Part shown: one piece after another, positions 1 to 9,751 of the stretch
Layout: each line of letters begins with the position of its first letter
How positions within the stretch are numbered: the first letter of the stretch is position 1
Source: Thermoanaerobaculales bacterium
GTDB taxonomy: Bacteria; Acidobacteriota; Thermoanaerobaculia; Thermoanaerobaculales; Sulfomarinibacteraceae
DNA: 64,000 nucleotides
Direction: 5' to 3'
Assembly (NCBI GenBank): GCA_035358815.1
Contig: DAOPQC010000001.1
Location: 220,461 to 284,460, forward strand
The notes under the pieces: generated by a model
What the model saw: only the letters and a program-made list of their open reading frames with translations
What the model was told of the DNA's origin: nothing
Databases searched by the model: none
Program-made: the position numbers and the translations under genes

Positions 1-2
1 CG

Positions 3-1397
3 GTCGTCTTGTGCGTGACCTCGCTCGCGGTGGCGTTCACCGCGGCCAAGCTTCTCGACTACGACCGCGGCACCGCGGCCGGCCTGCTCGCCGGCGCGTT
101 CACCGAGTCGACGGTGATCGGCACGGCCGGCGACGCGATCAACCGCCTCGACATCCCGCCCGAGCAGAAGGAGCGCGAGCTCAACAACATCCCGATGGCC
201 TATGCGGTGACCTACCTGGTCGGCACCATCTTCGTCGTCTGGTTCCTCTCCAACATCGCTCCGCGCCTGCTGCGGACCGATCTGGCCGCCGAGGCCCGAG
301 CGCTCGAGTCCGAGTCGGCCGGCGCCGGCGAGGGCGAGCCCGGCGTCGCGTCCGGCTACCGCCGCTTCGCGCTGCGCGCCTTTCGGGTGGCGAGCCCCAG
401 GCTCGACGCGCTGACGGTCGCCCAGCTCGAGGAGGAGTTCGGCGGCGAGCGGGTGTTCGTCGAGCGGCTGCGCCGCGGCCGTGAGCTGATCGACGCCGCC
501 CCTGACACCATCATCCGGGCCGGGGACGTGATCGCCATGATGGCCCTGCGCGGGGTCATCGTCGATGCCGAGGACGTCATCGGCCCCGAGGTCGACGACC
601 AGGAGCTGCTCGACTTGCCGGTCGCCATGCTCGACGTCGTGCTCACCAACAAGGCCCTGGTCGACCTCACGCTCGGCGAGCTCGCGGTGCTGCACGGCCG
701 CGGAGTGGGGCTGCGCAAGCTCGTGCGGGCCGGCCAGGAGATTCCCTTCGCCCATGGCACCACCCTCAACCGCGGCGACATCCTCCAGATCGTCGGCCCG
801 CAGCGGCACGTCGAGCGCGCGGCCGAGGGCCTCGGCTACGCCGACCGGCCGACCAGCGCCACCGACATGATCTTCGTCGGCATCGGCATCGTGCTCGGCG
901 GCCTGTTCGGGCTGCTGTCGGTCACCGTCGGCGGCCTCAGCCTCACGCTGACCTCGAGCGGCGGCGCGCTGGTCGGAGGCTTGGTGTTCGGCTGGCTGCG
1001 GTCGGTCCGCCCGACCTTCGGCCGGATCCCCGAGCCGGCGCTGTGGGTCTTCGACACGGTCGGGCTCGCCACCTTCATCGGTGTCGTCGGACTGGACGCC
1101 GGACCGACCTTCATCGACGGGCTGCGCCACACCGGCATCAGCCTGGTCTTCGTGGGCCTCGCGGTGGCGATCACGCCGCACCTGGTCGCGGTCCTGTTCG
1201 GCCGCTACGCGCTTCGGATGAACCCGGTGATCCTGCTCGGCGCCTGCTCGGGCGCCGGCACCAGCACCGCTGCGCTGCGCGCCATCCAGGACGCGGCCTC
1301 GAGCAAGCTGCCGGTGCTCGGCTACACCGTGCCCTACGCGATCGGCAACATCCTGCTCACGGCCTGGGGGCCGCTGATCGTCGCCCTCATGTCGTGA
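3..1397 (+). CDS. AspT/YidE-type transporter, 5' end cut off by the window
   Basis: The reading frame is open from the window edge, so the true start lies upstream; about 465 residues are visible. Hydrophobic helices carry the family's GTAGDAIN-like loop, followed by two soluble RCK_C (TrkA-C-like) domains of about 70 residues each and a second membrane half ending in the GACSGAGTSTAALRA loop. This duplicated-membrane-half plus paired RCK_C layout is typical of the aspartate:alanine exchanger family. Substrate is not readable from sequence; Asp/Ala or a related dicarboxylate exchange is inferred from family and from the asparaginase/aspartase genes on the far side of the Rhs island. Two more paralogues lie at 27755-29440 and 53279-54916. 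Confidence 0.85.
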   Translation, partial: VVLCVTSLAVAFTAAKLLDYDRGTAAGLLAGAFTESTVIGTAGDAINRLDIPPEQKERELNNIPMAYAVTYLVGTIFVVWFLSNIAPRLLRTDLAAEARALESESAGAGEGEPGVASGYRRFALRAFRVASPRLDALTVAQLEEEFGGERVFVERLRRGRELIDAAPDTIIRAGDVIAMMALRGVIVDAEDVIGPEVDDQELLDLPVAMLDVVLTNKALVDLTLGELAVLHGRGVGLRKLVRAGQEIPFAHGTTLNRGDILQIVGPQRHVERAAEGLGYADRPTSATDMIFVGIGIVLGGLFGLLSVTVGGLSLTLTSSGGALVGGLVFGWLRSVRPTFGRIPEPALWVFDTVGLATFIGVVGLDAGPTFIDGLRHTGISLVFVGLAVAITPHLVAVLFGRYALRMNPVILLGACSGAGTSTAALRAIQDAASSKLPVLGYTVPYAIGNILLTAWGPLIVALMS

Positions 1398-1428
1398 GCC
1401 TCTCCGGCCCAGGCGCCGGCGAGCAAAG

Positions 1429-1452
1429 ACGGCCGCGGTTGCCCGCGGCCGT
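1429..1452 (+). terminator. Perfect 10-bp hairpin terminator after the transporter
   Basis: Two 10-bp arms (1429-1438 and 1443-1452) pair perfectly around a TTGC loop and are followed by TTT. It lies 31 bases after the transporter stop codon. The same 25 bases, loop included and in the same orientation, recur at 11950-11974 beyond the Rhs/RAYT island. Confidence 0.7.
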
Positions 1453-1581
1453 TTGCCGATGGCGAGTGTACGGCTCGTGAGCTTGTCCGGATGGGGCCTG
1501 CCTGTGATCGCCCTCACGACGAAGATGAGGGCCGGCAACGAACGTCCGCTATGCTGCAGGAATGCGGGAGGTACTTGGACG

Positions 1582-2220
1582 GTGAAACCCCTGATCGCGC
1601 TCTCTGTTGCGTTTATGTTGACTGGCGGAGCCGTCGCGTCGTGGGCGGAGGTTGAGGTCAGCTTCGGGGACGCGTTGGTGCAAGCCGAGGGGTTGACCAG
1701 CGGCGGCACTGCGGTGGTGTTCGGCGTGGCGCGGACGCGGGACGGATGGCTGCGGCGGATCAGCCAGTTTGCGCTACCGGTCGAGGTCGACGGCACAGGT
1801 TCGATGTCGCTGGAGCTGCCAGAAGCCGTGCCGCAGATGTCGATCTGGGCAGTGGCGGACCTCGCGACGGGCGAGGTCGGCGTGGGGTTTCCGGAGGGGA
1901 TGGAGGGCATCCCGCTGCTCGAGGACGACGGCAGCCCGATGACCGTCGGCCAGGTCGCGAGCGGTCGAATTCTGGCGGGTGTGGCGGAGGCCGACATTTT
2001 GGTGATTCGTCCAGGAGTCGGCGCGTGGCGGCTGCACGTGGGCGACGGTGGTCTCAGCGACGAGGACGGATCCCCAAACGGAGCGCTGCAAGTTCAGTTT
2101 GCGAACATGACCCCGATGATCGAGGGCTCGGGCCCGCTGCACGGCGTGCGCCCTGGCGACTCGATCGTGCTGATCGATCCTCGTGAGATGGCCTATCTCG
2201 CCGAGCGGGTCGGCGGTTGA
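1582..2220 (+). CDS. Secreted protein of unknown function upstream of rhs
   Basis: I do not recognise a family. The GTG start at 1582 is chosen because GGGAGG sits just upstream and the product then begins with a clear signal peptide (MKPLIALSVAFMLTGG, cleavage near ASWAE); 212 residues in all. The mature part is rich in beta-prone and acidic stretches, with no membrane segment after the signal. It ends 15 bases before the start of the large Rhs gene, which has its own GGGAGG site, so the two are probably co-transcribed. A periplasmic or surface accessory to the Rhs protein is a guess from position only. Confidence 0.7.
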   Translation: MKPLIALSVAFMLTGGAVASWAEVEVSFGDALVQAEGLTSGGTAVVFGVARTRDGWLRRISQFALPVEVDGTGSMSLELPEAVPQMSIWAVADLATGEVGVGFPEGMEGIPLLEDDGSPMTVGQVASGRILAGVAEADILVIRPGVGAWRLHVGDGGLSDEDGSPNGALQVQFANMTPMIEGSGPLHGVRPGDSIVLIDPREMAYLAERVGG

Positions 2221-2235
2221 GCGGGAGGTGACGCC

Positions 2236-5200
2236 ATGACACCGCTCCGCCAGGCCGCTTCAATCATCATCGCCCTCGCCATGCCGTCGCTCGCCGCCGC
2301 GGTTCAAATGGAAGGCTTCCCGACCGAGCCCGCGTTCCAGGCCGATCGGGTGTACCAGGTTTCGAACCCGGACTCGATCGACCTGTCCACAGGCAGCCTC
2401 ACCCTGACCATCCCGATCGGCGGCAGCTACCCGGTGGGCGGTGACTTCAGCTACGGCCTGATCCTGTCCTACAGCTCGCTGATCTGGGACTTCGACGTGC
2501 GGGTGGAGGGCCTTCCTGACTGCGATCCGCCCAATGATCCCTGCGAGTGGTTTCGTCAGGCGTTCCCCAGCCGGCGCAGCAACGCCGGGATCGGCTGGCG
2601 GCTGTCCCTGGGCGAGCTGTACAGCCCGGTCGACCCGGACAGCCCCTGGGACACCGACTGGGCCTACGTGTCTCCTGACGGCAGCGAGCACGTGTTCTTC
2701 GAGACGCTCCACCCCCGCGACGCGCCGTCATCCTACGGCGGTTACTCGTACTGGTACAGCCGCGACGGAAGCTATCTCCGGATGAAGTTCCAGAGCAGCC
2801 CGCCGGCGTACGAGAGCCGCTGGATCGAGCACCCGGACGGCACGATCCACACCTTCGAGGAGGACGCGTCGTACCCGAACCGCTACCGGTTGACGAGGAT
2901 CGAGGACCGCCACGGCAACTACCTCAACATCGGCTACGTTGGCAGCCCGGTGACCCAGTGGACGCTGACGGACCGCCACGGCCGCCAGCATCATGTGCAC
3001 TTCACCGGGCGCATGTCGGACAGTGAGCCCGTACGCTACGTCTCGAGCGTCGAGCTCGAGGCTTTCGGCGGGGCCACCGCCACCTACAGCTTCACCTACG
3101 CCAGCACGACAATCGACCGCAGCCTCAAGGACAGCGATCCGGAGACATCGCTTACCACCTCGGTGCCCCTGCTGACCCGCATCGACCTGCCCGACGGGAC
3201 GAGCTACTCGATGCCGGTGCTGTCGAGCTACCACACCACCGCCACCAGGGACCTGCGCGACTTGCCGGGCGTGATCAAGAAGGTGGTCCTTCCGACCCTG
3301 GGCAGCGTGGAGTGGACCTGGCAGAGGTGGTGGACCCCTGGCGTGGAGTGGATCTACCCGGACACGTCGCCGGTTGTCGGCCCCGAAGCGGTCGAGTTCT
3401 GCAGGGACTGGGTGGGGGTCGAGGAGAAGATCTACTGGGACCGAAGCGGCTCGGGTCTCGGCACGTGGAGCTACACCACCTGGACGGGGGTGGCGATCCC
3501 GAACGGGCCGGCGGACCTTCACACCGAGCGGCGGACGGTGGTGACCTCGCCGGAGCTCGACGACACGGTCTACTACTTCCGGGCGCTGCCGGCGGACGGT
3601 GGTCTCGACGGTCAATACCACAGCGAGATCATCATGTGGGACTACGCGCTGCCGTACACCCGGCGGACCAGCGTCAGCGACCCTAAGACCGGGCTGCCGC
3701 TGTACCTGTCCGTGGAGTACTACGACGGCGCCGCCAACTACAACGCGACCCCGGTCACGGGGTCCAAGAAGCGGTCGGAGTACGTGCGGTACGAGAACTC
3801 GCACTTCAACGAGCACCTGGTCACCGGCTGGGACTTCAACTACCGCCATCTGACCCGCCACCGGGCGGCGAGCCGCACCACCTACGACGACGATGGCGGG
3901 AAGTACCGCCAGATCACCTCGTTCGACTTCGACGGCCTGGGCCACCATCGGACCACCGTGACCGACGGCAACCTCGGTGGGGCGGTGCGGCACAAGAGCT
4001 TCACCAACCTCAACCCGGGGCAGGGCACCTACAAGGCGAGGACGCCCGATGCGGGGGACCCCGCCTCGTCGGACTGGTACACAGTGTTTGGCGGAGTCGA
4101 GTCTCCGGCCGACAGCTTCACGATGTGGCCCGCAGCGAGCGCGTGGGTGATCGGGACCTCGACGTACGCCGAGGAATTCGAGGAGGACGACGATGGGGTG
4201 GTCACCTACGGCAGGAGCGACACCTGCTACGACGCCGCGACCGGCAAGCTGCTGCGCTCGCGCCGGCTCAAGGACACGACCCACCCCGGCGGCTTCAACG
4301 CCAACGACGTGCTGACGGTCAACGTCTTCAACGGCTACGGCGATCTCACCGGCCGCCGCTCCTATGGTGCGGACCTCCAGTCGATCGCCACGACCGCGCT
4401 CTGCGGCATGGCGTTGCCCGCCTCGACCCAGGCGCGCACCGACCTCACCTACCAGTACGGGTCGATGGCGACCGCGACGCCGATGACAGCAGCCGGCGCT
4501 GCGATGAGCTTCAAGCTCCTCGACCGCGATATCGATCTGTCGACCGGCCTGCCGTCGCGCAGCCGCGACTCCTCGGGGCTGCCGACCGAGTACGTGTTCG
4601 ACAGCTCCGGCCGGCTGACCTGGATCAAGCCGACCGGGCAGGCGCCGGGCGGCGGGACGGTGACGCGGGGCGCCTGGGTCCAGCACTGCTACTTCAACGC
4701 CGCGGGGTCGGCGCCGGCCGAGGTCGAGGTGACGATGAGGCCGAACGGGCTGACTCCCACCTGCACCGACTCACAGAACGTGCTGGCCCGCTCGTCGTAC
4801 ACCTACGACGATCTGGGGCGGCTGGCCGGGGAGTACACCCTGCTCCCTGGCGCGGTCTGGAACCAGCGGCTGCACGGCTACAACGCCATGGGGTGGAAGC
4901 TGTGGCAGACCGAATGGCAGTTGGAGGGGGCCGCGACCCTGAAGACCACCACCTTCTCGAACTTCGATCCGTTCGGGCGGCCGCTGACGATCACTCCGCC
5001 GGACGGCTCGGCTCACAACGTGACCATCGCCTACACCGGCGAGCGCCGGGTGCAGCGCACGGTCAAGGTCGGGACCTCGCGCACCGGCTCGGTGGTCAAC
5101 GAGACCTCGGTGACCACGACCCACCTCTACGACGGGGTGGGGCACCTCTGGAAGCGAACGGAGCCCTCGAGCCCGGGCGGGACCGACGTCACCACCATCT

Positions 5201-7362
5201 ACACCTACGACGCCCTCGGCCGACTGCGCAACGCCTCGACGACGTCCGGCGTCACCCAGGACCGGGACTGGAGCTACGACGGGCGGGGTTTCCTCCTGTC
5301 GGAGGTGGTGCCGGAGAAGGGCGGGACCGGGGGCTACGGCACGGTGAGCTACAGCTCCTACGACGTGCGCGGCCAGGCCGGTCGGGTGATCGACGGTCCC
5401 AATGACTTGAGCTCGCTCTTCGATGACGCCGGGCGCCTGACCTCGGTCACCGAGACGGGGACCGGCAAGGTCGTGCGTTCGCTGACCTACGGCACCGCGA
5501 ACACGAGCGGCAACCTCGCCAACGGCAAGCTGACGATCGCCGAGGCCGGCAACTTCTACGACGGCACCAACAACTTCCAGTTTCGGGATACCTCCACCTA
5601 CGGCGGCACCGACGGCCGGGTCTCGCAGCGGGTGACGCTGGGCGGGCTCGAAGGCGTCAATCAGGGGACGTTCACGCTCGGCTACACGTGGTCGCCGCTC
5701 GGCGACGTGGCGACCGTGACCTACCCGCAGAAGGCCGGGGTGGGATCGGCGCGGACCGTCACCAACACTTACACGAACGGCTTCCTGACCAAGGTCGCGC
5801 AGGGCGCCACCAACTACGCCTCGGCGATCAGCTACCACACCAACGCCACGGTCAACCGGGTGACCTACGGCAACAACGTCTGGGTCGACCACGCAAAGGA
5901 CCCGAACGACATGGCGCGGCCGTCCCAGATCACGCTCGGCAACGCGACCTCGGCGTGGGACACCGGGAGCTACTCCTTCGACGGGGCGGGTAACATCATC
6001 ACCATGACCGGCACGTCGACGACCGACACCTTCGTCTACGACAAGGTGAGCCGGATCAAGGAGGCGCGGCAGACCGTCGGCGGCGTGCTGAAGACCCAGT
6101 CGTACGCGTACGACACCTTCGGCAACCTGACCACGATCACCACCAACGGCACGCCTCGCACCGTGGCCGTGGACGCCCTGACCAACCGGATCTCGGGCTC
6201 GGGCTACGACGCCGCCGGCAGCATGACCTCGTGGGGCGACGGCGGGACGACCTACAGCTACGCCTACTACCCGACCAACGAGATGAAGCAGATGGTCGGG
6301 GATGGACGGACGACGCTGTTTGGCTACTCGGCGGACGGGGAGCGGGTGGGGACCTGGGACAGCGTGGCCGGCGGCATCACCTACGTGCTGCGGGGGCTCG
6401 ACAACAAGCCGCTGCGGCAGTACCGGGAGTACAACGGCGGCTGGACCTGGCAGAAGGACTGGATCTGGCGGGACGGGCTGCTGCTCGCCACCATCGACAG
6501 CTCGGGCACGAAGTACTTTCACCCCGACCACCTGGGGACGCCGCGGAGGATCACCAACAGCTCCCGCGCCGTCATCGCCTCGCACGACTACTACCCGTTC
6601 GGGGAGGAGATCACGGCGAGCTCGCAGGACTCGGAGGCGCTGAAGTTTACCGGGCACGAGCGGGATCTGCGGGACCCGACCAAGACCACCGACGACCTCG
6701 ACTACATGCACGCCCGGTTCTACAACCCGTGGATCGGCCGCTTCCTCAGCACGGATCCGATCGGCGGCACTCCCGTGGCGCCGCAGAGCTGGAATCGCTA
6801 CAGCTATGTGAGAAACAACCCGGTCAATGCAGTGGATCCGACGGGCGAGTTCATTGCTCTTCCAATCGCTATTGCCGGGGGGAAGGCTGCATGGGCAGCT
6901 GGCGCGGCTCTCACGGCGGCTACTGTGGCATGGTGGAATGCCCCGGCACCTGGCAATCCATCGGTTTCGAACGGCCAGGTGGTGATCCAGACCGGAGGCG
7001 AGGCACTCCAGGGCGTTTCCAATGCGATTGGAGGAATGTTCAACGAGAACACGCAGGATGCTCGCGTGCGGGGTCGCGAGAATGAAGCCAAGGTGCTCGA
7101 CGATATGGGCCTTGATAAGAACACGGAGACGGTCTCGGGTACTGAAGGCAATTCAATACCTGACGCGCAGACCGACACTTCGGTTGTGGAAATCAAAGAC
7201 TCGAGCAGCGTTTCAAGAACCCGGCAGATCAGGATTCAACAAGAGGCGGCCGCCGAATCGGGCCGCGATCACGTTGTCGTAACAGGTGCGAAGACGAAGG
7301 TCACTAAACCTCTAGACCAGACAAGCACCGTGGTTCGTCGACCAGATATCGGACCGCAGTGA
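2236..7362 (+). CDS. Rhs/YD-repeat polymorphic toxin with nuclease-like C-terminal tip
   Basis: A 1708-residue protein with a signal peptide (cleavage near SLAAA), a long region of YD-type repeats (for example YDALGRL, YDDLGRL, YDGRGF) and the conserved Rhs core near residues 1420-1535, including DHLGTPRRI, YYPFGEE, RFYNPWIGRFLSTDPIGG and DPTGE. After the core comes a hydrophobic stretch and a variable tip of about 170 residues. The tip has D1643, E1652-x-K1654 and a downstream Q-rich helix, which matches the PD-(D/E)xK pattern of REase-type toxin domains. The YD-repeat shell normally encapsulates the tip. An Imm70-like gene two positions downstream fits a toxin-immunity pair. Tip DNA is visibly less GC-rich than the core, typical of tip exchange. 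Confidence 0.92.
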   Translation: MTPLRQAASIIIALAMPSLAAAVQMEGFPTEPAFQADRVYQVSNPDSIDLSTGSLTLTIPIGGSYPVGGDFSYGLILSYSSLIWDFDVRVEGLPDCDPPNDPCEWFRQAFPSRRSNAGIGWRLSLGELYSPVDPDSPWDTDWAYVSPDGSEHVFFETLHPRDAPSSYGGYSYWYSRDGSYLRMKFQSSPPAYESRWIEHPDGTIHTFEEDASYPNRYRLTRIEDRHGNYLNIGYVGSPVTQWTLTDRHGRQHHVHFTGRMSDSEPVRYVSSVELEAFGGATATYSFTYASTTIDRSLKDSDPETSLTTSVPLLTRIDLPDGTSYSMPVLSSYHTTATRDLRDLPGVIKKVVLPTLGSVEWTWQRWWTPGVEWIYPDTSPVVGPEAVEFCRDWVGVEEKIYWDRSGSGLGTWSYTTWTGVAIPNGPADLHTERRTVVTSPELDDTVYYFRALPADGGLDGQYHSEIIMWDYALPYTRRTSVSDPKTGLPLYLSVEYYDGAANYNATPVTGSKKRSEYVRYENSHFNEHLVTGWDFNYRHLTRHRAASRTTYDDDGGKYRQITSFDFDGLGHHRTTVTDGNLGGAVRHKSFTNLNPGQGTYKARTPDAGDPASSDWYTVFGGVESPADSFTMWPAASAWVIGTSTYAEEFEEDDDGVVTYGRSDTCYDAATGKLLRSRRLKDTTHPGGFNANDVLTVNVFNGYGDLTGRRSYGADLQSIATTALCGMALPASTQARTDLTYQYGSMATATPMTAAGAAMSFKLLDRDIDLSTGLPSRSRDSSGLPTEYVFDSSGRLTWIKPTGQAPGGGTVTRGAWVQHCYFNAAGSAPAEVEVTMRPNGLTPTCTDSQNVLARSSYTYDDLGRLAGEYTLLPGAVWNQRLHGYNAMGWKLWQTEWQLEGAATLKTTTFSNFDPFGRPLTITPPDGSAHNVTIAYTGERRVQRTVKVGTSRTGSVVNETSVTTTHLYDGVGHLWKRTEPSSPGGTDVTTIYTYDALGRLRNASTTSGVTQDRDWSYDGRGFLLSEVVPEKGGTGGYGTVSYSSYDVRGQAGRVIDGPNDLSSLFDDAGRLTSVTETGTGKVVRSLTYGTANTSGNLANGKLTIAEAGNFYDGTNNFQFRDTSTYGGTDGRVSQRVTLGGLEGVNQGTFTLGYTWSPLGDVATVTYPQKAGVGSARTVTNTYTNGFLTKVAQGATNYASAISYHTNATVNRVTYGNNVWVDHAKDPNDMARPSQITLGNATSAWDTGSYSFDGAGNIITMTGTSTTDTFVYDKVSRIKEARQTVGGVLKTQSYAYDTFGNLTTITTNGTPRTVAVDALTNRISGSGYDAAGSMTSWGDGGTTYSYAYYPTNEMKQMVGDGRTTLFGYSADGERVGTWDSVAGGITYVLRGLDNKPLRQYREYNGGWTWQKDWIWRDGLLLATIDSSGTKYFHPDHLGTPRRITNSSRAVIASHDYYPFGEEITASSQDSEALKFTGHERDLRDPTKTTDDLDYMHARFYNPWIGRFLSTDPIGGTPVAPQSWNRYSYVRNNPVNAVDPTGEFIALPIAIAGGKAAWAAGAALTAATVAWWNAPAPGNPSVSNGQVVIQTGGEALQGVSNAIGGMFNENTQDARVRGRENEAKVLDDMGLDKNTETVSGTEGNSIPDAQTDTSVVEIKDSSSVSRTRQIRIQQEAAAESGRDHVVVTGAKTKVTKPLDQTSTVVRRPDIGPQ
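5758..6846 (+). repeat. Direct repeat, copy 1 (Rhs core)
   Basis: The last ~1.09 kb of the Rhs core is repeated at 8071-9159 at a constant offset of 2313 bases, with only scattered substitutions and no net indel. Similarity stops just after the conserved DPxGE boundary, where the two tips diverge completely. Confidence 0.9.
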
Positions 7363-7377
7363 AGAACCGGAGGTCCT

Positions 7378-7620
7378 GTGCAGGAACCGCTACGAATCTC
7401 CATTCTCCCGGACGGTATGGATTCCACTCGGCTCGTGATAGTAAAGGCATGCTCATCCCTGAGGCTAACCTCAGAAATCAGAATTGCGAGTGACTTTGCC
7501 CGCGAGACGGGAAGGAGCATGATCCTAGCGATCACGTCGGGAACAACGCTGGACTCTGAGCTGAGTACCTATGTTAGTGAAAACGGTATTCAGATCGTCA
7601 AGAGGGATGGTCATCCGTGA
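7378..7620 (+). CDS. Small protein between Rhs tip and immunity gene
   Basis: An 80-residue product starting at GTG 7378, with CCGGAGG 5-10 bases upstream and only 15 bases after the rhs stop. The stop TGA overlaps the GTG start of the next gene (GTGA), so translation of the two is likely coupled. No signal peptide or membrane segment is seen and I do not recognise the family. Position suggests a role with the nuclease tip, either as a first immunity protein or as a small companion; this is inference. Confidence 0.6.
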   Translation: MQEPLRISILPDGMDSTRLVIVKACSSLRLTSEIRIASDFARETGRSMILAITSGTTLDSELSTYVSENGIQIVKRDGHP

Positions 7621-8012
7621 GTTTGTATCTGACGGTCTTCTCTGGGAACGGCGAAGTCGATGGCTGGGTTCTTGGTCATTACAGCGACTTTGATTACTTT
7701 CGTGAATGCGTTGGCGAGCTCATCCTGGCCGGATCGGCTCCGCTCCTGATGGAGCACTCGGACTGTGACGGTGAATGGGAGGCCCATGATCTTCCCTTGT
7801 TGAGAAACGAGATTGAGAGTATCGCCGGTAGCTGCAAGGTCCTCCCGCCGCGTACGATAATCGGAGCATTCGAGCACACCCGACGATACAGGAGCAACGC
7901 GCGGAGTCTCTATGACTGTTTTCACAACGTCGATGGTACGAATCTCTTTCAGGCTTTGATTGACCTCTGCGATCTCGGAATCTCTCTGAATGCGCCAATT
8001 CTGTTTCAGTGA
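7617..8012 (+). CDS. Imm70-like immunity protein
   Basis: A 131-residue cytoplasmic protein whose N-terminal half (MSLYLTVF, a GHYSDFDYFRECV segment, then LLMEHSDCDGEWEAHDL and LPPRT) matches my memory of the Imm70 immunity family, where HSDCDGEW is the hallmark. It starts at GTG 7617 inside the stop of the preceding small gene. Being directly behind a nuclease-type Rhs tip, it is the best candidate for the cognate antitoxin. The DNA is lower in GC than the core Rhs region. Imm70 assignment is by pattern recognition and should be checked with an HMM. Confidence 0.7.
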   Translation: MSLYLTVFSGNGEVDGWVLGHYSDFDYFRECVGELILAGSAPLLMEHSDCDGEWEAHDLPLLRNEIESIAGSCKVLPPRTIIGAFEHTRRYRSNARSLYDCFHNVDGTNLFQALIDLCDLGISLNAPILFQ

Positions 8013-9732
8013 ACGAGGGAGCTGGCCACTCAAGAGGGAAGCCCGCGTTTTCGGGGTAGCGCCGCGGAGGGTCACCAACACCTACACCAACGGCTTTCTG
8101 ACCAAGGTGGCGCAAGGCGCCACCAACTACGCCTCGTCGATCAGCTACCACACCAACGCCACCGTCAACCGGGTGACCTACGGCAACAGCGTCTGGGTCG
8201 ACCACGCCAAGGACGGAAACGACATGGCGCGACCGTCCCGGATCAGTCTCGGCAACGCCACCTCGTCGTGGGACACCGGCAGCTACGGCTACGACGGGGC
8301 GGGTAACATCATCACGATGACCGGGACGTCGACAACTGACACCTTCGTCTACGACATAATCAGCCGGATCAAGGAGGCGCGGCAGACCGTCGGCGGGGTG
8401 CTGAAGACCCAGGCCTACGCGTACGACTCCTTCGGCAACCTGAGCACGATCACCACCAACGGCACGCCTCGCACCCTGGCCGCGGACGCGCTCACGAACC
8501 GGATCTCGGGATCGGGCTACGACGCCGCCGGCAGCATGACCTCGTGGGGCAGCGGCGGGACGACCTACAGCTACGCCTACTACCCGACGAACGAGATGAA
8601 GCAGATGGTCGGGGACGGCCGCACGACGCTGTTTGGCTACTCGGCGGACGGGGAGCGGGTGGGATCTTACGACAGCGTGGCCGGCGGGATCACCTACGTG
8701 CTGCGAGGGCTCGACAACAAGCCGCTGCGGCAGTACCGGGAGTACAACGGGGGCTGGACCTGGCAGAAGGACTGGGTGTACCGGGACGGGCTGCTACTGG
8801 CGACGGAGGATTCGACCGGCACCAAGTACGTCCACCTCGACCACCTCGGGACGCCGCGGAGGATCACCAACAGCTCCCGAGCAATCATCGCCTCGCACGA
8901 CTACTACCCGTTCGGGGAGGAAATCACATCAAGCTCGCAGGATACGGAGGCGCTGAAGTTTACCGGGCACGAGCGGGATCTGCGCGACCCCACCAAGACC
9001 ACCGACGATCTCGACTACATGCACGCCCGCTACTACAACCCTTGGCTCGGCCGCTTCCTGAGCACCGACCCGATCGGCGGCACTCCGGATGCCTCGCAGA
9101 GCTGGAATCGGTACAGCTACGTCCTTAACAATCCGCTGGCTTTTGTCGATCCAAACGGGGAACAGACCTATGTTGTGGTCCATGGCCGTGGGTATACCGA
9201 CACCGATCTTCGAGGGCACAACGTCGGGGACCTGTTCAGACACGCCGCGGAGACCCGTGCCGCCGAGATAAGGGCGTCATCGGAGTTTGACAGCGCTAAC
9301 GACGCTGTCGTTGTCGTGGCCGCCGGGAACGAAACTGAGTTCGCCGACGCGGTGAACGCTGACTATCCGAGCGGCGCTTTGAAGTCCATTGACGTGTTCT
9401 CGCATGGATACGAAGGCGGCATCAACTTCGGCGAGGGCGGCATTGGCGACTCTGCCAAGCGGATGGACATCATGGAGGTGAATCAGCTTAACCCCACGAT
9501 GGCGCCAGGCGCGAGTGCACACTTGTACGGGTGTAGAACCGGTCTTGGCAGCCCCAGCATGGCGCAGGCAATGGCGAATCAGCTAGGTGTGCCGGTGTCA
9601 GGCCCGACAGGTCCTACGTGGTTTACGAACCCGAATCCTACTCCAGAGAATCCCGCGGTTCACCAGGTGCCCCAGGGCGGTCAGGTCGTGACCTACACGC
9701 CACAGCGCCCAGAAGAAGACGCTGTACCTTGA
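7990..9732 (+). CDS. Displaced (orphan) Rhs C-terminal module with putative caspase-like tip
   Basis: The 580-residue frame starts with about 27 residues of unrelated sequence that overlap the end of the Imm70-like gene; no convincing ribosome site precedes the ATG at 7990. From residue ~28 it copies the core of the upstream Rhs protein up to the DPNGE boundary, then carries a new tip of about 190 residues. In the tip, H472 (in SHGYEGG) and C515 (in LYGCRTG) follow predicted beta strands 43 residues apart, as in clan CD (caspase/gingipain/CPD-like) cysteine peptidases; this fold call is inference. Because the N-terminal shell and signal peptide are absent, it is probably a silent cassette that becomes active after recombination onto the full-length gene. 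Confidence 0.75.
   Translation: MRQFCFSERGSWPLKREARVFGVAPRRVTNTYTNGFLTKVAQGATNYASSISYHTNATVNRVTYGNSVWVDHAKDGNDMARPSRISLGNATSSWDTGSYGYDGAGNIITMTGTSTTDTFVYDIISRIKEARQTVGGVLKTQAYAYDSFGNLSTITTNGTPRTLAADALTNRISGSGYDAAGSMTSWGSGGTTYSYAYYPTNEMKQMVGDGRTTLFGYSADGERVGSYDSVAGGITYVLRGLDNKPLRQYREYNGGWTWQKDWVYRDGLLLATEDSTGTKYVHLDHLGTPRRITNSSRAIIASHDYYPFGEEITSSSQDTEALKFTGHERDLRDPTKTTDDLDYMHARYYNPWLGRFLSTDPIGGTPDASQSWNRYSYVLNNPLAFVDPNGEQTYVVVHGRGYTDTDLRGHNVGDLFRHAAETRAAEIRASSEFDSANDAVVVVAAGNETEFADAVNADYPSGALKSIDVFSHGYEGGINFGEGGIGDSAKRMDIMEVNQLNPTMAPGASAHLYGCRTGLGSPSMAQAMANQLGVPVSGPTGPTWFTNPNPTPENPAVHQVPQGGQVVTYTPQRPEEDAVP
8071..9159 (+). repeat. Direct repeat, copy 2 (displaced Rhs core)
   Basis: Second copy of the Rhs core repeat. 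It begins 58 bases after the Imm70-like gene ends and leads into a different toxin tip. Recombination between the copies would replace the nuclease tip and its immunity gene with this tip and the gene at 9752-10339. Confidence 0.9.
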
Positions 9733-9751
9733 TCGGTCGGAGGGGGTCATC

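Noticed and set aside
2728..6711. Long minus-strand open frames opposite the rhs gene (652 and 646 residues)
   Set aside because: Their products are Arg/Val/Gly-rich with no domain, while the plus strand gives a complete Rhs protein; they are mirror frames caused by GC-rich codon use.
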